NCBI GenBank assembly: GCA_030142905.1
Contig: JASJOG010000053.1
Location: 1,012,501 to 1,076,500 of the forward strand
Direction of reading: 5' to 3'
Length of the DNA: 64,000 nucleotides
DNA from: Heliopora coerulea
Lineage: Eukaryota; Cnidaria; Anthozoa; Scleralcyonacea; Helioporidae
Shown: piece by piece, positions 12,546 through 24,900 of the stretch
Layout: every line of letters begins with the position of its first letter
Position numbering within the stretch: the stretch's first letter is position 1
Made by a program: the position numbers and the translations under genes
The notes under the pieces: generated by a model
The model's database searches: none
Told to the model about the DNA's origin: nothing
The model's input: only the letters and a program-made list of their open reading frames with translations

Positions 12546-13526
12546 CAGTGGGGTCGTGGGATCTCTTCATTGGAGGGAGCCAAATTCTTAAATTTTCCGA
12601 CAAACAAATCGATTTAGTTTGAGGTGTACTTTCTTTAAGACGTATTTTGACCCAGAATTTTTGGTTTTTTTGATTTTAGTAACCGAAAACATTTTTTAAC
12701 GCTGTGATAACGCCAACGTTTTATTACAGTTTCTCATCCCACTGTATTAGGAAAGTGTGCTGTAACTGAGTATTACCGCCACTACGTAAATATCCTGACA
12801 GTATTATCCACTGTCCCGCGCCACAGAATACGTGTATTAAGTTGGTACAGCTAATATGTTTATCCAAATTCTAAGTTCTCCGTGTCGAGACAGGCTGAAC
12901 AGTAACAATTCTATCACAATATGCTATACTGTACACCGAGATATATATTTTAGAAGTGTGGGAGCTTGGAGATATCTTGAGATGATAGATAAACGTTCGT
13001 CACTGAGCTCTTTCTTCAGGAATTGTTTTCCTGAGGATAGAGCTTGACGAACGTTCATCTATCATCTCAATACTATACACTGTTTGATGTTCTAAATTAG
13101 TAAACTTTTCTTTACTTAACGTGACGTGCCATATGCATCAATTAGTTTATAATTTAAACTTTCCCCAGGCGATGGCTTTCCTTCGAATAATTCAGTCGGT
13201 CATGACAAATACATAGTGATTCGTGATTACTGCGCAAGCATCTTGCGCCCACCTCACCCCCTCAATGTGCTGACTGCAACCGTTCAACACTAGTCGGCGT
13301 TTGGAAGGCAAGGAAACGAAGACAGCAATGAGAGATAACACTCTGGGTACAGCGTTTGAATCAGCTTTCGCATTGGATAGATGATCATACTAGTGAAATA
13401 TCTGGCGGGCAGAATGGTATAGTTTTCCGGACAGTTGTAAAATTTCCGACAACCCCAAAATTTCCGACAAATATCGGCTTGTGGGGAGCCTTGCCCTCCC
13501 CTGTCCCCGCGGCCACGACGGCACTG
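12546..13526. mobile_element. hAT-like non-autonomous element, TIR CAGTG(G/C)(G/C)GTCGTGG
   Basis: The left end CAGTGGGGTCGTGGGA and the right end (reverse complement CAGTGCCGTCGTGGCC) agree at 12 of 16 positions. The flanks GTTACATC (12538-12545) and GTTACGTC (13527-13534) match 7/8, a convincing 8-bp TSD. AATTTTCCGACAA-like motifs occur near both ends. No transposase was seen. The element carries an internal fold-back repeat at 12977-13070. Confidence 0.7.
12977..13070. repeat. Fold-back repeat with hammerhead-like centre
   Basis: The two arms read TTGAGATGATAGATAAACGT and, inverted, TTGAGATGATAGATGAACGT, continuing inward through GAGCTC/GAGCTT and CTTCAGG/CCTGAGG to a short AATTG-containing loop. 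Near the loop each arm, read outward, contains CTGARGA, a purine-rich stretch and GACGAACGTT, resembling the other fold-backs in this window. Noncoding. Confidence 0.65.
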
Positions 13527-13587
13527 GTTACGTCCATCTTGCCCTTGTCACGTAATCTGTTAAATATTTCTAACAAATGCATGAATC

Positions 13588-13945
13588 GTGGTCAGAAGCC
13601 AGAAGTCAGAAGTCCGAATTCAGTTTTCAGAAAACTGAAGTAAGAAGTCTGAATGTAAAAGTTTTAAGTTATGAACTCACAAGTCAGAAAGTCGTAAAAT
13701 CAGATGTTAGAACTCAGTAGTCAGAAATTAAAAGTCTGAAATTAGATGTCAAAGTCAGAAGTCAGAAGTTAGAAGTTGGAACTCGAAGGTCAAGAATCAG
13801 TTGTAGAAAGTCAGGAGCTTGATCTTAGAATATAGAAGCCGGAACTTAGATGTGAAAAGTGAGAGGTCAGGAGTCAGGAGTCAGAAGTGAGAATTGGGAA
13901 CTTAGAAGTCAGAAGTTAAAAGTTGGAAGTCTGAAGTCAAAAGTG
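13588..13945. repeat. Degenerate AGAAGTC-type minisatellite
   Basis: About 360 bp made of variants of AGAAGTC and AGTCAGA (GTCAGAAGTCAGAAGTTAG and similar), with 6-9-bp spacing and many substitutions. No coding potential. The variant density suggests an old array with interspersed point changes. Confidence 0.8.
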
Positions 13946-14874
13946 GCCTTCGTCGGCCATTATAGATAACAGTTGGGAATGTCATAATGGTGAATTGATG
14001 GTAAAAACAATAAAGGTAACGATCACGAAAATGGTAGTAATAAGAGAGAGCAGGACGCAAAAAATAATGGTAGTGTTTTTAATTAAAAAAAATCAATGAT
14101 AATAACTATAAAGAAATTGATTTCGCATTAAGTACCTAGCAGTTTGAGTCTTGGAGATGAACTCCTGCGCAAGAAATAACCGATGAGATCGAGCGTGTTA
14201 TTTGCTCATTCTTTTATCATTACGCCACAATGCTGTGGAGTATTCATGTTTATATAAAAGCATTGCAGTTATATCAATTTTGAATTTTAATCTTCCAAAA
14301 AGGAATAACAAGAACTCATGCTAGTAAAGTTAATTAAAGCTTAATTTATCCCTACTGTGAAGACATTTAAAATAATTCTGCACGTATTGTTGGCGAAACA
14401 TCTAGAACTATTAAGTTTATTGCTTGCAAAATGATTTGAAAATATAGTTCAGCTTTACTCATAACCTAATCCTTTCAAATAAACGCCTGAAGTATTCAAT
14501 AAGACGTACTAAAGAAAGTATACTATTTGTGATAAGATTTGTTCACAGAACCACCTCCACAAATTCTCATAAACCATCTTCTGTTTTCATCGCAATCCAG
14601 AATCAGTGAACCATCTTCTGAACGAACGGAGACCAGTGATAAGTTATTCGTTGATTGGCTTGCGTTAAATGGCAAAAGTTAATGTATTTGACGTGAGATA
14701 TATCTATTGGTAGATATCTTTTAGCTGTGTGTCACTTTTGAGCTGAGTTCTTTCTTGTACTGTACCAATGAAATCCTGCATAAGATGTTTATTGAACACC
14801 ACTCATGCCGTAGAAGCGTACACTGATGAAAAGACGAAACTCGCTTTCCTAAGCTAATAGAACACCAGATAACT
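13946..14874. other. Intergenic, no feature recognised
   Basis: 929 bp of AT-rich sequence between the minisatellite and the stop codon of the Cys-rich gene. It presumably includes that gene's 3' UTR. I saw no exon, RNA gene or transposon end. Confidence 0.4.
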
Positions 14875-15252
14875 TTATAAATACGAACACAGAGCTCTGC
14901 AACCTCGAACAACGACAATACACAAAAGGACACCAGCAATAACACCACCTAGAACTATCAGAATGAATTTCCACATGACAATCCCATTGTCTTCTTTCAA
15001 GGTACTTGTCGATGGCGTTGCAATTTCGTTACATTCGAGGGAATGACTTACACATTGACCACGACAACAAAATCCTCCATCACAGTTTTCAGTGGACGTG
15101 CACAGCAGTCCATCACAACTGGCACGACATAGTGAGTAATAATTAGAACCATGACAGCATTTTTTTGAGCAATTTGACTGTCCGCACCATTTCGCTTCCA
15201 CAATCCACACAATATAAACAGCTAAATTGAGAATTTTCAGACCACGTATCAT
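14875..15252 (-). CDS. Small Cys-rich single-pass membrane protein, single exon
   Basis: 125 residues in one open exon, starting at ATG 15252 (MIRGLKILNLAVYIVWIVEA). An upstream GTG-initiated extension is ignored because the ATG directly precedes a hydrophobic signal-like segment. Residues ~1-20 form a probable signal peptide. Residues ~22-75 contain 12 cysteines, including two CC pairs and the pattern C-x4-C-x5-C-x4-CC-x3-C. After a Ser/Thr-rich linker, residues ~92-114 form a strongly hydrophobic transmembrane helix (FILIVLGGVIAGVLLCIVVV) and a short cytoplasmic tail with two more cysteines. A type I topology with a disulfide-rich ectodomain is inferred. I do not recognise the family; the pattern is WAP- or toxin-fold-like in density only. 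It is head-to-head with PPM1G, 657 bp away. Confidence 0.65.
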   Translation of the reverse strand: MIRGLKILNLAVYIVWIVEAKWCGQSNCSKKCCHGSNYYSLCRASCDGLLCTSTENCDGGFCCRGQCVSHSLECNEIATPSTSTLKEDNGIVMWKFILIVLGGVIAGVLLCIVVVRGCRALCSYL

Positions 15253-15909
15253 TTTTTGAGGAGTGAAGTGAGTTCTTAACAAAAAAAGATTTGCCGGATG
15301 TCTTTTGAGGTTGTTTCACCACGCTTTTTGCTTCATCTGAATTATTCTGTTGGTTATGCTGTGACGTGGGGTTAAGGAATTTTAAACTTTGGCTGTTGCC
15401 GGGGGAGAGAGAAGATACGAGTTAACACGAGTTATGTAAATATTCAGTTCTTCAGGAAGATCAGCAATGTTTTTATTAGGAGCTTCAAACCTTGATTAGA
15501 ACGATAATTGTTACATAAACTTCGCACAAAGATGGGGGCGAAAGTACTTTCAAACACAAGAGGTACTGAGGTAATCATTGGCGTTAACCCTGAACTAGAA
15601 TGGAAATGATAATATGAAAAAAAGATGAGACATACTCTTATTGTGATGCAGAATTACATCGAGAACTGGCAAGTTTAACAAGAATTCACCAAAAACAAGA
15701 AAAGGAACGAAAACTGCTAGCTAAATTTTTATTACGGAGTCCCCACGGTTGCCGGGAGAGTAAACCGGAAGTGAGAAACCGTGTTGCTTCCCCCGGTTAC
15801 ATATCGCTTTCGTGTTCGCTGTACCACATGGTCGTTGCAAATTTATCCTGTTTAAAATTCTGTTATATATACGAAGAAGAGCAACTAATCTCATCTGTTT
15901 TGTACAACC
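15253..15909. promoter_or_regulatory. Divergent intergenic region (Cys-rich gene / PPM1G)
   Basis: 657 bp between two divergent start codons, expected to hold both promoters and 5' UTRs. The PPM1G-proximal half is the more GC-rich, as is common near ubiquitously expressed promoters. No specific site is called. Confidence 0.4.
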
Positions 15910-18900
15910 ATGGGAGCTTATTTATCAGAGCCAATAACTAAAAAACAATCCTGTGACGGAGCGAACAAAAAATTGTCGTATGGTGTATCCGGAATGCAAG
16001 GATGGCGTGTGTCAATGGAGGTGAGACACAGTTGATTGCACGTTTTGATGATCCGTGGCGTTGTAAATTGATTGTAGTCGACTGTAAGTAAACAAATGAA
16101 CTGAGTGAGTGTTATTTTGTTTGCTAAAGACAGATACTTGCTGTTGATTCAAGCACAACCGTAGAAAATAGTTTACGTTTGTTAGTCAATTAACAGCGCA
16201 GATATCTTTGGAAAGAAGGGCACTCGTAAATCGCCAAGGAAACATCACAAATAATGACTTTTTTTTGCGGTTTTCTTAATGTTGTGAATACGTGGTTGTT
16301 TAGTCTTCGATAATGTCTAATAGGATTTGTTCACCAATCAAAAGCGAGCAAGTTCTCGGATTATGAACCTATTTTTGTCCAGATTATGAACCTAGTTTTG
16401 TACATCTTTGCTGAGTCAGCACTGATATAATAACCATAGATTACTTCCCACAGTACACTACAATTGACTGCTGGTGATGTATCATTTGTCTGTGCAAAAT
16501 TTCCCATCGTTGCCTTCTTACTTGTCCTATTACCAGAGATGGTAGGTACTTCTATGGTAAGCACCAATTCCACAGTTTGGTAGGGACCAGTAAGAAAGTC
16601 GAGAAATCATATGGTGAAAATGACACATAACTGTCTCCATCGTCTTTTCCAACAGGATCAGTTTTCTGTTATTTTACTCAGGCTAACACTAAATGATTTT
16701 ACTTTTGAAGTGGGAATGAGCCTGGTGGGAAGGGGCTAAAGTAGGATAAGTCAATAGAAGAAGCATTAAGTTGTTGCCAGAATCACTTGTTTAGTTAAAC
16801 TGGCACCTTTGAGTGCACTGTTTGCCATTGATTCCTCAGCTAAATATACCCTGAGGAAGATTCTGAAATTTGATTTAAGGGCAATGCTACTTAACTTATG
16901 GACATTCTTAACCAACAATACATGTTAACAAATTGTATACTAAAATGGGTTTGTGCTTTATTTTGCAGGATGCACACAGTTGTATTTTGGACTATGATGA
17001 TGATATCTCCTTATTTGCAGTTTATGACGGCCATGGAGGTAAAAACCATGAGTGTACTGCTTTTATCTGTGTCCTTCCTTGAGGTTTTTGTACCTGAAGT
17101 AACATTTATCAAGTTTCAAACAACTGCCATAATAGTTGACTGTACATGAATGTCCATTGTAAATGAAGAATGATTAAAACAGAATCATTTTTACATCTAT
17201 GTTGATACATGTACATTTGAACAATTCTGTTTCTTTAACTGGCAGTGTCTAGGACAGCAAACTTTTTTATGCAGTCTCAACAAGATTATAATAAGGAGTT
17301 TTTCACTTTGGCCATTTATTCATGTGTTTGTCACTTTTTAAAAAGGAGACACTGCTAACCATATGATTATGAAATGAATTGCTTAGTTGATAATTTTTCA
17401 CCCACAGTACTGTCAATAATAAGATACAAATAACAGCTTTGCTGTATAATGTTTATTTCAGGATCTGAAGTGGCAACTTACACAGCTGAAAACTTACCAG
17501 ACTTCCTGAAGACAACAGATGAATACAAAGCTGGAAACCTAAAAGGTTGTTTAGTGAACGGATTTCTGGGATTTGATCAACAGTTGCTGACAGACAAGGT
17601 ATTGAACTGAAAGGGAAAGTTTTGGGATACCTGAGTGAGTTATGTTGTAATCTTCCAGGAGTTTGTTATTTCTCTTAGTCATCTCTCACAATTCTTGCAT
17701 CATTGGTCAGGTAACTATTACAGTTAGGATTCAATTTATCATTATATTTACCCCTCGGAGTAATAATTGCCAGTGAATGTCTCTCTTAGCAAGATAAGTT
17801 ATGGTGATCCTGAAGGAAATTTAGTAAACATTTAGCAAACTAGCATTTGCTGGTACTCATAAGTATTTTATCTTTGTCATGATGAAGGTTATGACCAAGC
17901 TTCGTGATCTGGCTGGAATGAATAACACTGAAGCAGAGGAGGATGAAGTGGATTCTTTGACACAGGAAGCAGAAATACCTATGAATGAACTGCTGTCTAA
18001 ACTTAAAGAGGTTGGTCAGACATAAAACTACCTGCTGGACAATCACTGGTTGTGCTTTATTTAAGCTGCCTTCTAGTGAAAGGCTTTCAACCCTTCTACA
18101 TTATTTTTGTGGCATTCCCACCATGATGTTGCTGATGCTAATCTGATGTATTAGGCTACACTGTGCATTTAATTATTATTTGTCTGTCTTTGAGTACTTA
18201 TGTGTATACGTATCACATTGTTGTTTTTATTCAATGTAAATTTGGAATTTTTGTGTAAAAATTTATGACTGTAACTGATACCTTTTCTTCACTTTGCATA
18301 TAATTTTTCATGTATGCCTTGCTTGGAAACCAGCTTCTTGTTGAGGTAGTTAGTGTACTCAGATAAAGTTTTATCAGTATCAGTGTGTCTTTGCATTTGA
18401 CTTAAAAACAGTGAGTTGAAGTTGTCATGTTAAATATGCAAGCATTGAATTAACATTGATTTAAGAAAGTATTGGCATTGATTTAAGAAAGTATAGCAGA
18501 CCTAAGTCTGGCAGTGAGTGGACATAATATTTCAAGTACGAGTTGGTGTTCTTCCTCCAATTTCTAGATACCGAGAAACGAGTTGAAAAACGAGGCAAAG
18601 CCGAGTTTTCTTAACGAGTTTCAAGGTATCTAGAAATCGGAGGAAGAACACTAAAGGAGTGTTTGAAATTACTTCTCAAATGAACCAGTATTTTAGGCGA
18701 AAATCCAGCCGAAAGTTGGAAAAATTCAGCTATAATCTTCCTCCGATTTCTAAATACTGATTAATTATGTATTTTTTTTGTTTTTCCTTCGTGAATTGTT
18801 AATGAGTTTGCGAAAAACATTTCACAGTAAACAGGAAACAATTAGGAGGATTGCCTAACAGCACTTCAAACTGTGTTATTTGTGGCAAAGGCAAAATACT

Positions 18901-21900
18901 GCCCATTCATTTTTCTTGTAATTTTTTTTCTCTTTTTTTCTTTTCTTTTTTTTTAAAGAAGAATCAATCTTCTGCATAACCTCAGCTGTTATCACGAGTT
19001 CATGACTGTTTCATATTTCAGATTCCCCTCTATTTCTTGTTAGAATGTTTGCTTATTTGTTTCAGGGAGGATATCACATGGCTTCAGCAGATATTGCTGC
19101 GGACGGAGAAAGTTCAAAGGAGAATTCAAAGAACTACGACGTCCAATCCAATGGAAAGAGTCCACATGGTACTGTACGTTCTTTTGTTGAAAATTAAGCA
19201 TTTATTCAACTAATTTCTCAACTGGTCAAATATGGGATAATCACCATAGTCATTCTTTGAACAGTGGTGGCACTTCAGGTAGGGAAAGTAATACAACTGA
19301 TGTCAAACAGTCCGAAATCCTTCTTCCCGCGGGAAGAAACACGTTTTGCTGGAAAATCTTTAAGTCGATTTGAAAGAACATTCACCTCAACTGGAAGTTC
19401 TGACTTTTAGACATCGACCAACTTCTAGACACGAAAGGCAATAATTAGTATTGAATACGGAATGCAAAGTTTTATATTGAATTTCTTTGGACACATTTTC
19501 TCCAGAATTGAAATTAATAGGTGCTAGCCAAAACCAAATGCAATTATGTTTGGTAGAGACTGCTTGCCCAAGTAATTATCATTATAATAATTTTCTTTAA
19601 AGACATAATCCAGACGCAAACAGCAGCAAGACTTTCGAAGAAGTCACTGGTATATTTTGGATTCTGTTGTTGCAACTAATTGAATTCAATGAATCCAGTA
19701 AATCGGTAAAATTATTGGAAGCAAAAGCTTTTCATTCAGATTTTAACTGTGCCCCTTATGATGTTTTAAAAGGTGTTGACGCAGGAAAACGAATAATGGC
19801 ATTAATTTAGGACATTAACGTTTTACATTAAACAGGAGGCGAGACCAGCAAGCATATCCAGGAAGACAGCCGTGTTAAAGACAAAATACCAAGCGGTGAT
19901 GTCGACAAGGAAACGACAGAAGAACAGGAAGACGTAGGTGGGAAAGAAAATGAAGAAAAGACTAGTAAAGATCAAGACGATAGCGAGAAAATTGATGAGG
20001 AGACGGTAAAAGAAAAAGAAGAGGGTGAAGAGGAAGTTGAACAAGAAGGTGAAGGTGATGATGAAGAAGAACCAGAAGAAGACGACGAAGAGGAAGATGA
20101 AGATGAAGATGACGATGATGACGATGATGACGATGATGACGACGACGAAGAAGAAGAAGGCAGAGCTCATTGGGGAGATGGCGATGAGGTAAGACAGCCG
20201 TAGATCATAAGTAGATCATTATCGGCGTCATGATAACTATGAAGACTTACCATTGAACATTTCACGATTGCCCTAACGTGACTCATTACAGAAGATTCTC
20301 CATCAAGTTTCCAGATTTTGGAAAACTGAAGGTATTTCACTCTGTCAAGTGACAAACTCATGGCGAATATGCAATGAAAAATTACACATGACTAAGAGAA
20401 GACGCTGACCGTACAAACCACTCGTGAACCAAAAACTGCTGTCATATTATTGAAGAAATGGTTCATGATTTGGCGTGCTCCATTGAGTTATGGATTCACG
20501 CGAGAAGTTGGGAGAGCGCGAAAAAATTGTAGGAGTCGGCGGCAGATAGCAACTCTAGATTTTTGAGTGCCCCTTCAACTCCCTAACTGCATCCATAACT
20601 CAATGGAGCTCGCCAAAATATAAACCATTTCTTTTGCAACGAACGTAAAATAACGGAAAACAAAATTTATCTCGCTGATTAAAAGTTACTTTCTCCTTAT
20701 GTAAGCCACAAATTGGGAACATTTTTGATTGGCTGCTTTTCAAAATGCTTTCCCGCCCTTTTTACACGTGCCTATTCCATGGACAAGTGCAGTACGCATC
20801 GCAGTGACTGACCTGATCGCAGCCATTCAGAAGCGGCGTTATATAACATCTATGTTATAACTCTTGATAATCACAATGTACCCTATATGTATCTCATATT
20901 TAAAATGACGGTACGGCACAGAGTCACTCAAAAGTTTCCGTTTGTTAAACAGAAACACTTCTTGCAGGCGGTCATTGTGAACGTTTTCGAAATGTTATTT
21001 TGTCCAACATTTCAGCACTCTGTTTTGATTTTAGGTGGGGTACGACAGTGGCACGACCGCGGTCGTAGCCTTGTTGCGAAAAGATCGGCTCGTGGTCGGA
21101 AACGTCGGCGATTCTCGATGTGTACTTTGCCGAAATGGTATCGCTATCGACATGTCTATGGACCACAAACCTGAGAACGACAAGGAACTGACAAGGATAA
21201 AGAATGCCGGCGGAAGAGTTACTGGAGAAGGAAGAGTTAATGGAGGTCTGAATCTGTCAAGAGCTATAGGTAAGGGACGTGGACATTTGAGTGCTCTAGT
21301 TCACATTTTTTTCTTGCTGAAGATAAAATTTGGCCAGATTTTGGACGAGGTCGTTATAAAATGTTCGTCACTTCGTATCATTACGTCGTTCATTAATCGC
21401 AGTGGCTTAAGAAAGTAGTTTTGGAATTTCTTTTCGTGTATTACTCAGGACAAGTACAAACTAAAACACACTGACCTGATTGACACAATAATCTAAAACA
21501 CTACTTGTTAGCAAAACTTCAGCTAAGTGCTGGACGTTACCGTACAAGCGAAGACTACCTCCGATATGTTCCCCCAAATTAAAGAGCATTGAAGTGACAA
21601 TCACTCCTTGCCTGATTTATCGAATAAGACCCCGTTCATACGATACCGGTACGAAATGAAACCGTAACGAAATTATTACGATTAGGCCTTGCGTTCACAC
21701 GGTACCGGTATGAAAAAGCATGAAACCGTAATGCTAATCGTAACGATTTGAAACCGTAATCGTGTGAACAGGTTCGTACCGTGATATTTTGATACCGTTG
21801 CAGTTTCGTACCGGTATCGTGTGAACGGGGTCTAAATACTTATCACTTGGGTCAGGCAAACATTTGCATTTGACGTTGTTATAGAAGTAGTTTTTGTTGG

Positions 21901-24900
21901 CGATGTTTATGCTTGGACGATGGCGATGGTATCTTAAAAAGGTCTTCCACTAAAATGCCACATAGTGGCCAGAATTTGTAGAAAGATTTTGCGCCTGCTT
22001 TCTCAAAATCCTAGATCCACTCCTGAAAACCTCGCATTTACACAGTTTTCCGCGAACACCCACCCCATATTTTAACAAAAAAACGAACTCTAAAAAAGAA
22101 GTCGTTGTACTGGTTGTCTTTAGGAGATCACCGCTACAAAAGCAAAAGTGATCTTGGCGCCGACGAACAACAAATCACAGCAATGCCTGACGTGATAGAG
22201 ACAGAAATTACTGAGTAAGTCAAACTGTGGTATATTTGGTTTCACTATGAAACACTTTTAAACCCTTCCTCTGACTGGTCTCGTAAAATTACGTTGGTCT
22301 CGCTAACCTTCTGAACTATCGTATGTCGAATAGTGGTTTCTTATATTGGAAACTCGACCTGACTTCATGAATATTCAATTTTCTTCGCTTGTGATGATCA
22401 ATCGATTTGCCAAACGCTCAAGTTCCTGGCACAGATTATTTTTTTCATATTTCTCCAAAGTAGCGACAACAACTGTTATTCCAGACCAGTAAAAATTAAT
22501 TCTGTAATACGGTAAATTTAAGTCAGATGTAATATGCCAGAACTAGTGACGAGAGTTCACGTTTGACGCCCCCTTGAGTCAGCCATTTGGGCATTTTTGG
22601 TCCGGAGTTTGAGATATGTTAGAAAATATCTTGTCGAACTATGAAGTGACAGGTCCGTGGCTGAACAGAAGTTATGAGACCACGGACCCCACGAATTTGG
22701 ATAAGTTGAATTTCGTCACATGAAAAATTCTGTTTTCTAATCGCTCGCTGACTGCAGTGAAGAACTGATATTTCCATCTTTGGAAGAGTAGGGACTCGAA
22801 GGACTGGAAACTATGGGCGTTAACGCTTTAGATCTAAAAGGAGAGTGTTTGATAGTATTGCTTGGCATGCTAAATGATTGGGTGATGTTTTCGTTTCTTT
22901 TAGAGCTGACAAGTTTGTCGTACTAGCATGTGATGGAATATGGTAAGTATTTTCAAGATTGTGAGAAGCTGACTATCGTGAAACATTTCTATTAATGTGC
23001 TTCGCGTAGCTGTTCTTTTATTCCTCGTGAAGTTTTCCTCACTCACGAAACAAGGCCATTAGGATGGAGTAGTGCCAATGCCAAAGTCGTCCGGTATATT
23101 CACTGAAATCAGTAGGCTGAGGCGGTTAACCGGTTAACCGACAAGAATCGGTTTTTTTAACAGATCGATTTCACGAGTCTCCTTAATATCAGATAACCGA
23201 CTAACCGAAATAACCGAAATAACCGAAAAACCGATTCAAAATTTGAAAAGAAAACAGTGCGAGAATAGCGCTGCGATTGCTTGGTTGACTAAACTTGATA
23301 ACTGGGTCAAACAAACTTGCAATTCAAATATTTGATTGGCTAAGATGAGGGCGGACGTCTGCAAAGACGTGCAGACAAAAGACTATTAAAGTGTGTGACT
23401 CATCGCGTAACTAGTCGGCCGCAACGGCGTCAACCAATAAGATTGTGTTTATATCTTTAATTTATTCTTGTTGTCAACACGTGTCTTGCACCAAGCGCAC
23501 GTTTGCTCGTTATTCAATTCCTACAGTGCGTTTAACTCTCTGCGTTTATATTTGCCTATTTTGCGATGTCGGGAAGAAGTGAAGTATGGAAGTTTTTCAA
23601 AAACATGGAAGAAGCAAAGGACAGCGCTGTCTGTCAAGTTTGTTTGCAAACCATCAAAAACAAGGGGAGCAACACATCGAACCTACTGAGGCATCTTCAG
23701 AAAAGACATGCACAGCAATACGCCACCATCAATATGAAAAAGCGCAAGACCAGTTCTTCTTCAAACAGTACCTGAAATATTCGGTTATTGATGGCGATGA
23801 AGATCCTCTAAAGTGGTGGAAACGAAACGAACCTGATTTTCCGCTACTAAGTCAGCTTGCCAAAAGATATCTGGCCATTCAAGCTTCCAGCTCTCCGTCG
23901 GAACGACTATTTAGTAAAGCAGGACTTGTCATCACTCCCGCACGAGCACAGCTAAAACCTGAGAAGGTTGACATGCTTGTTTTCTTAGCTGAGAACTTAT
24001 AAACCAAGACAGTTTGAGCATTTGCCATTTAGACGTAATATTGTTGTACATAACTAGCATACAATCAATTTTTTACAAATATAATTAATATAATACACAA
24101 GCCAAGTTGTTTATTTTTGTCGCAATTTAATTGATCAAAAGACTCGGTTATGTCGGTTATTTCGGTTATTTCGCGACGGTTTTCGGTTTCGGTTTTTTTA
24201 CAAAACCGCCTCAGCCTAGAAATCAGACTATATCTTAACAGTGTCTGATCTAGGATTTCCATCTAGGGAGACAAAATGTCCCAGTCTGCAATTTTTAGGG
24301 GAACATTTCACTTTTTTAGAGGACACTAAATTTGTATTCTATCTCCTGCTTAATTTTATAACATACTTTTGGCTCGTTCAGCTCGATTGAGCAGTCACCT
24401 AGCAACTAGCACTCGTGGGTTTCAATGAATTGACCCCTCTATTGCGATTATCTATACTAGTTCTCAGGGACCTCGAGTGTGGCTGCCATTTGATGTTGCA
24501 TTCAAAAGATTTTGAACAAGAAGAAATCACAAAGTCTGTGTAGTCTTCAAAATTTCAAGTGCGCCAAAATGACCCAGGAGATGAATTTGAAGGGGACATG
24601 GTGCGCTCTAGATCAGACTCTGTCTTAATGAACTCCATGAAACTCTCTTCTCTTGCAGGAACGTGCTTAGTAGTCAAGAAGTGGTAGATTTTGTATCAGA
24701 GCGATTAGAAAAACAATGTGAAACTGGCAACGTTTCACTATCAGAAATATGTGAAGAGGTAACGAACAGTTGAGAATTAGTGTAACCAAATTTTTTTGGA
24801 TGGGAAGACTTTTGATATAGAAAAATATGCGTTACCATCTGTGTAATTTGAAATCCTCATAGTAACAACATCGTTAGGCCGTAAACTTGGTGTCCATTGC

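Noticed and set aside
19823..20170. Minus-strand hydrophobic frame of 115 codons
   Set aside because: Antisense shadow of the GAN-codon acidic exon of PPM1G.
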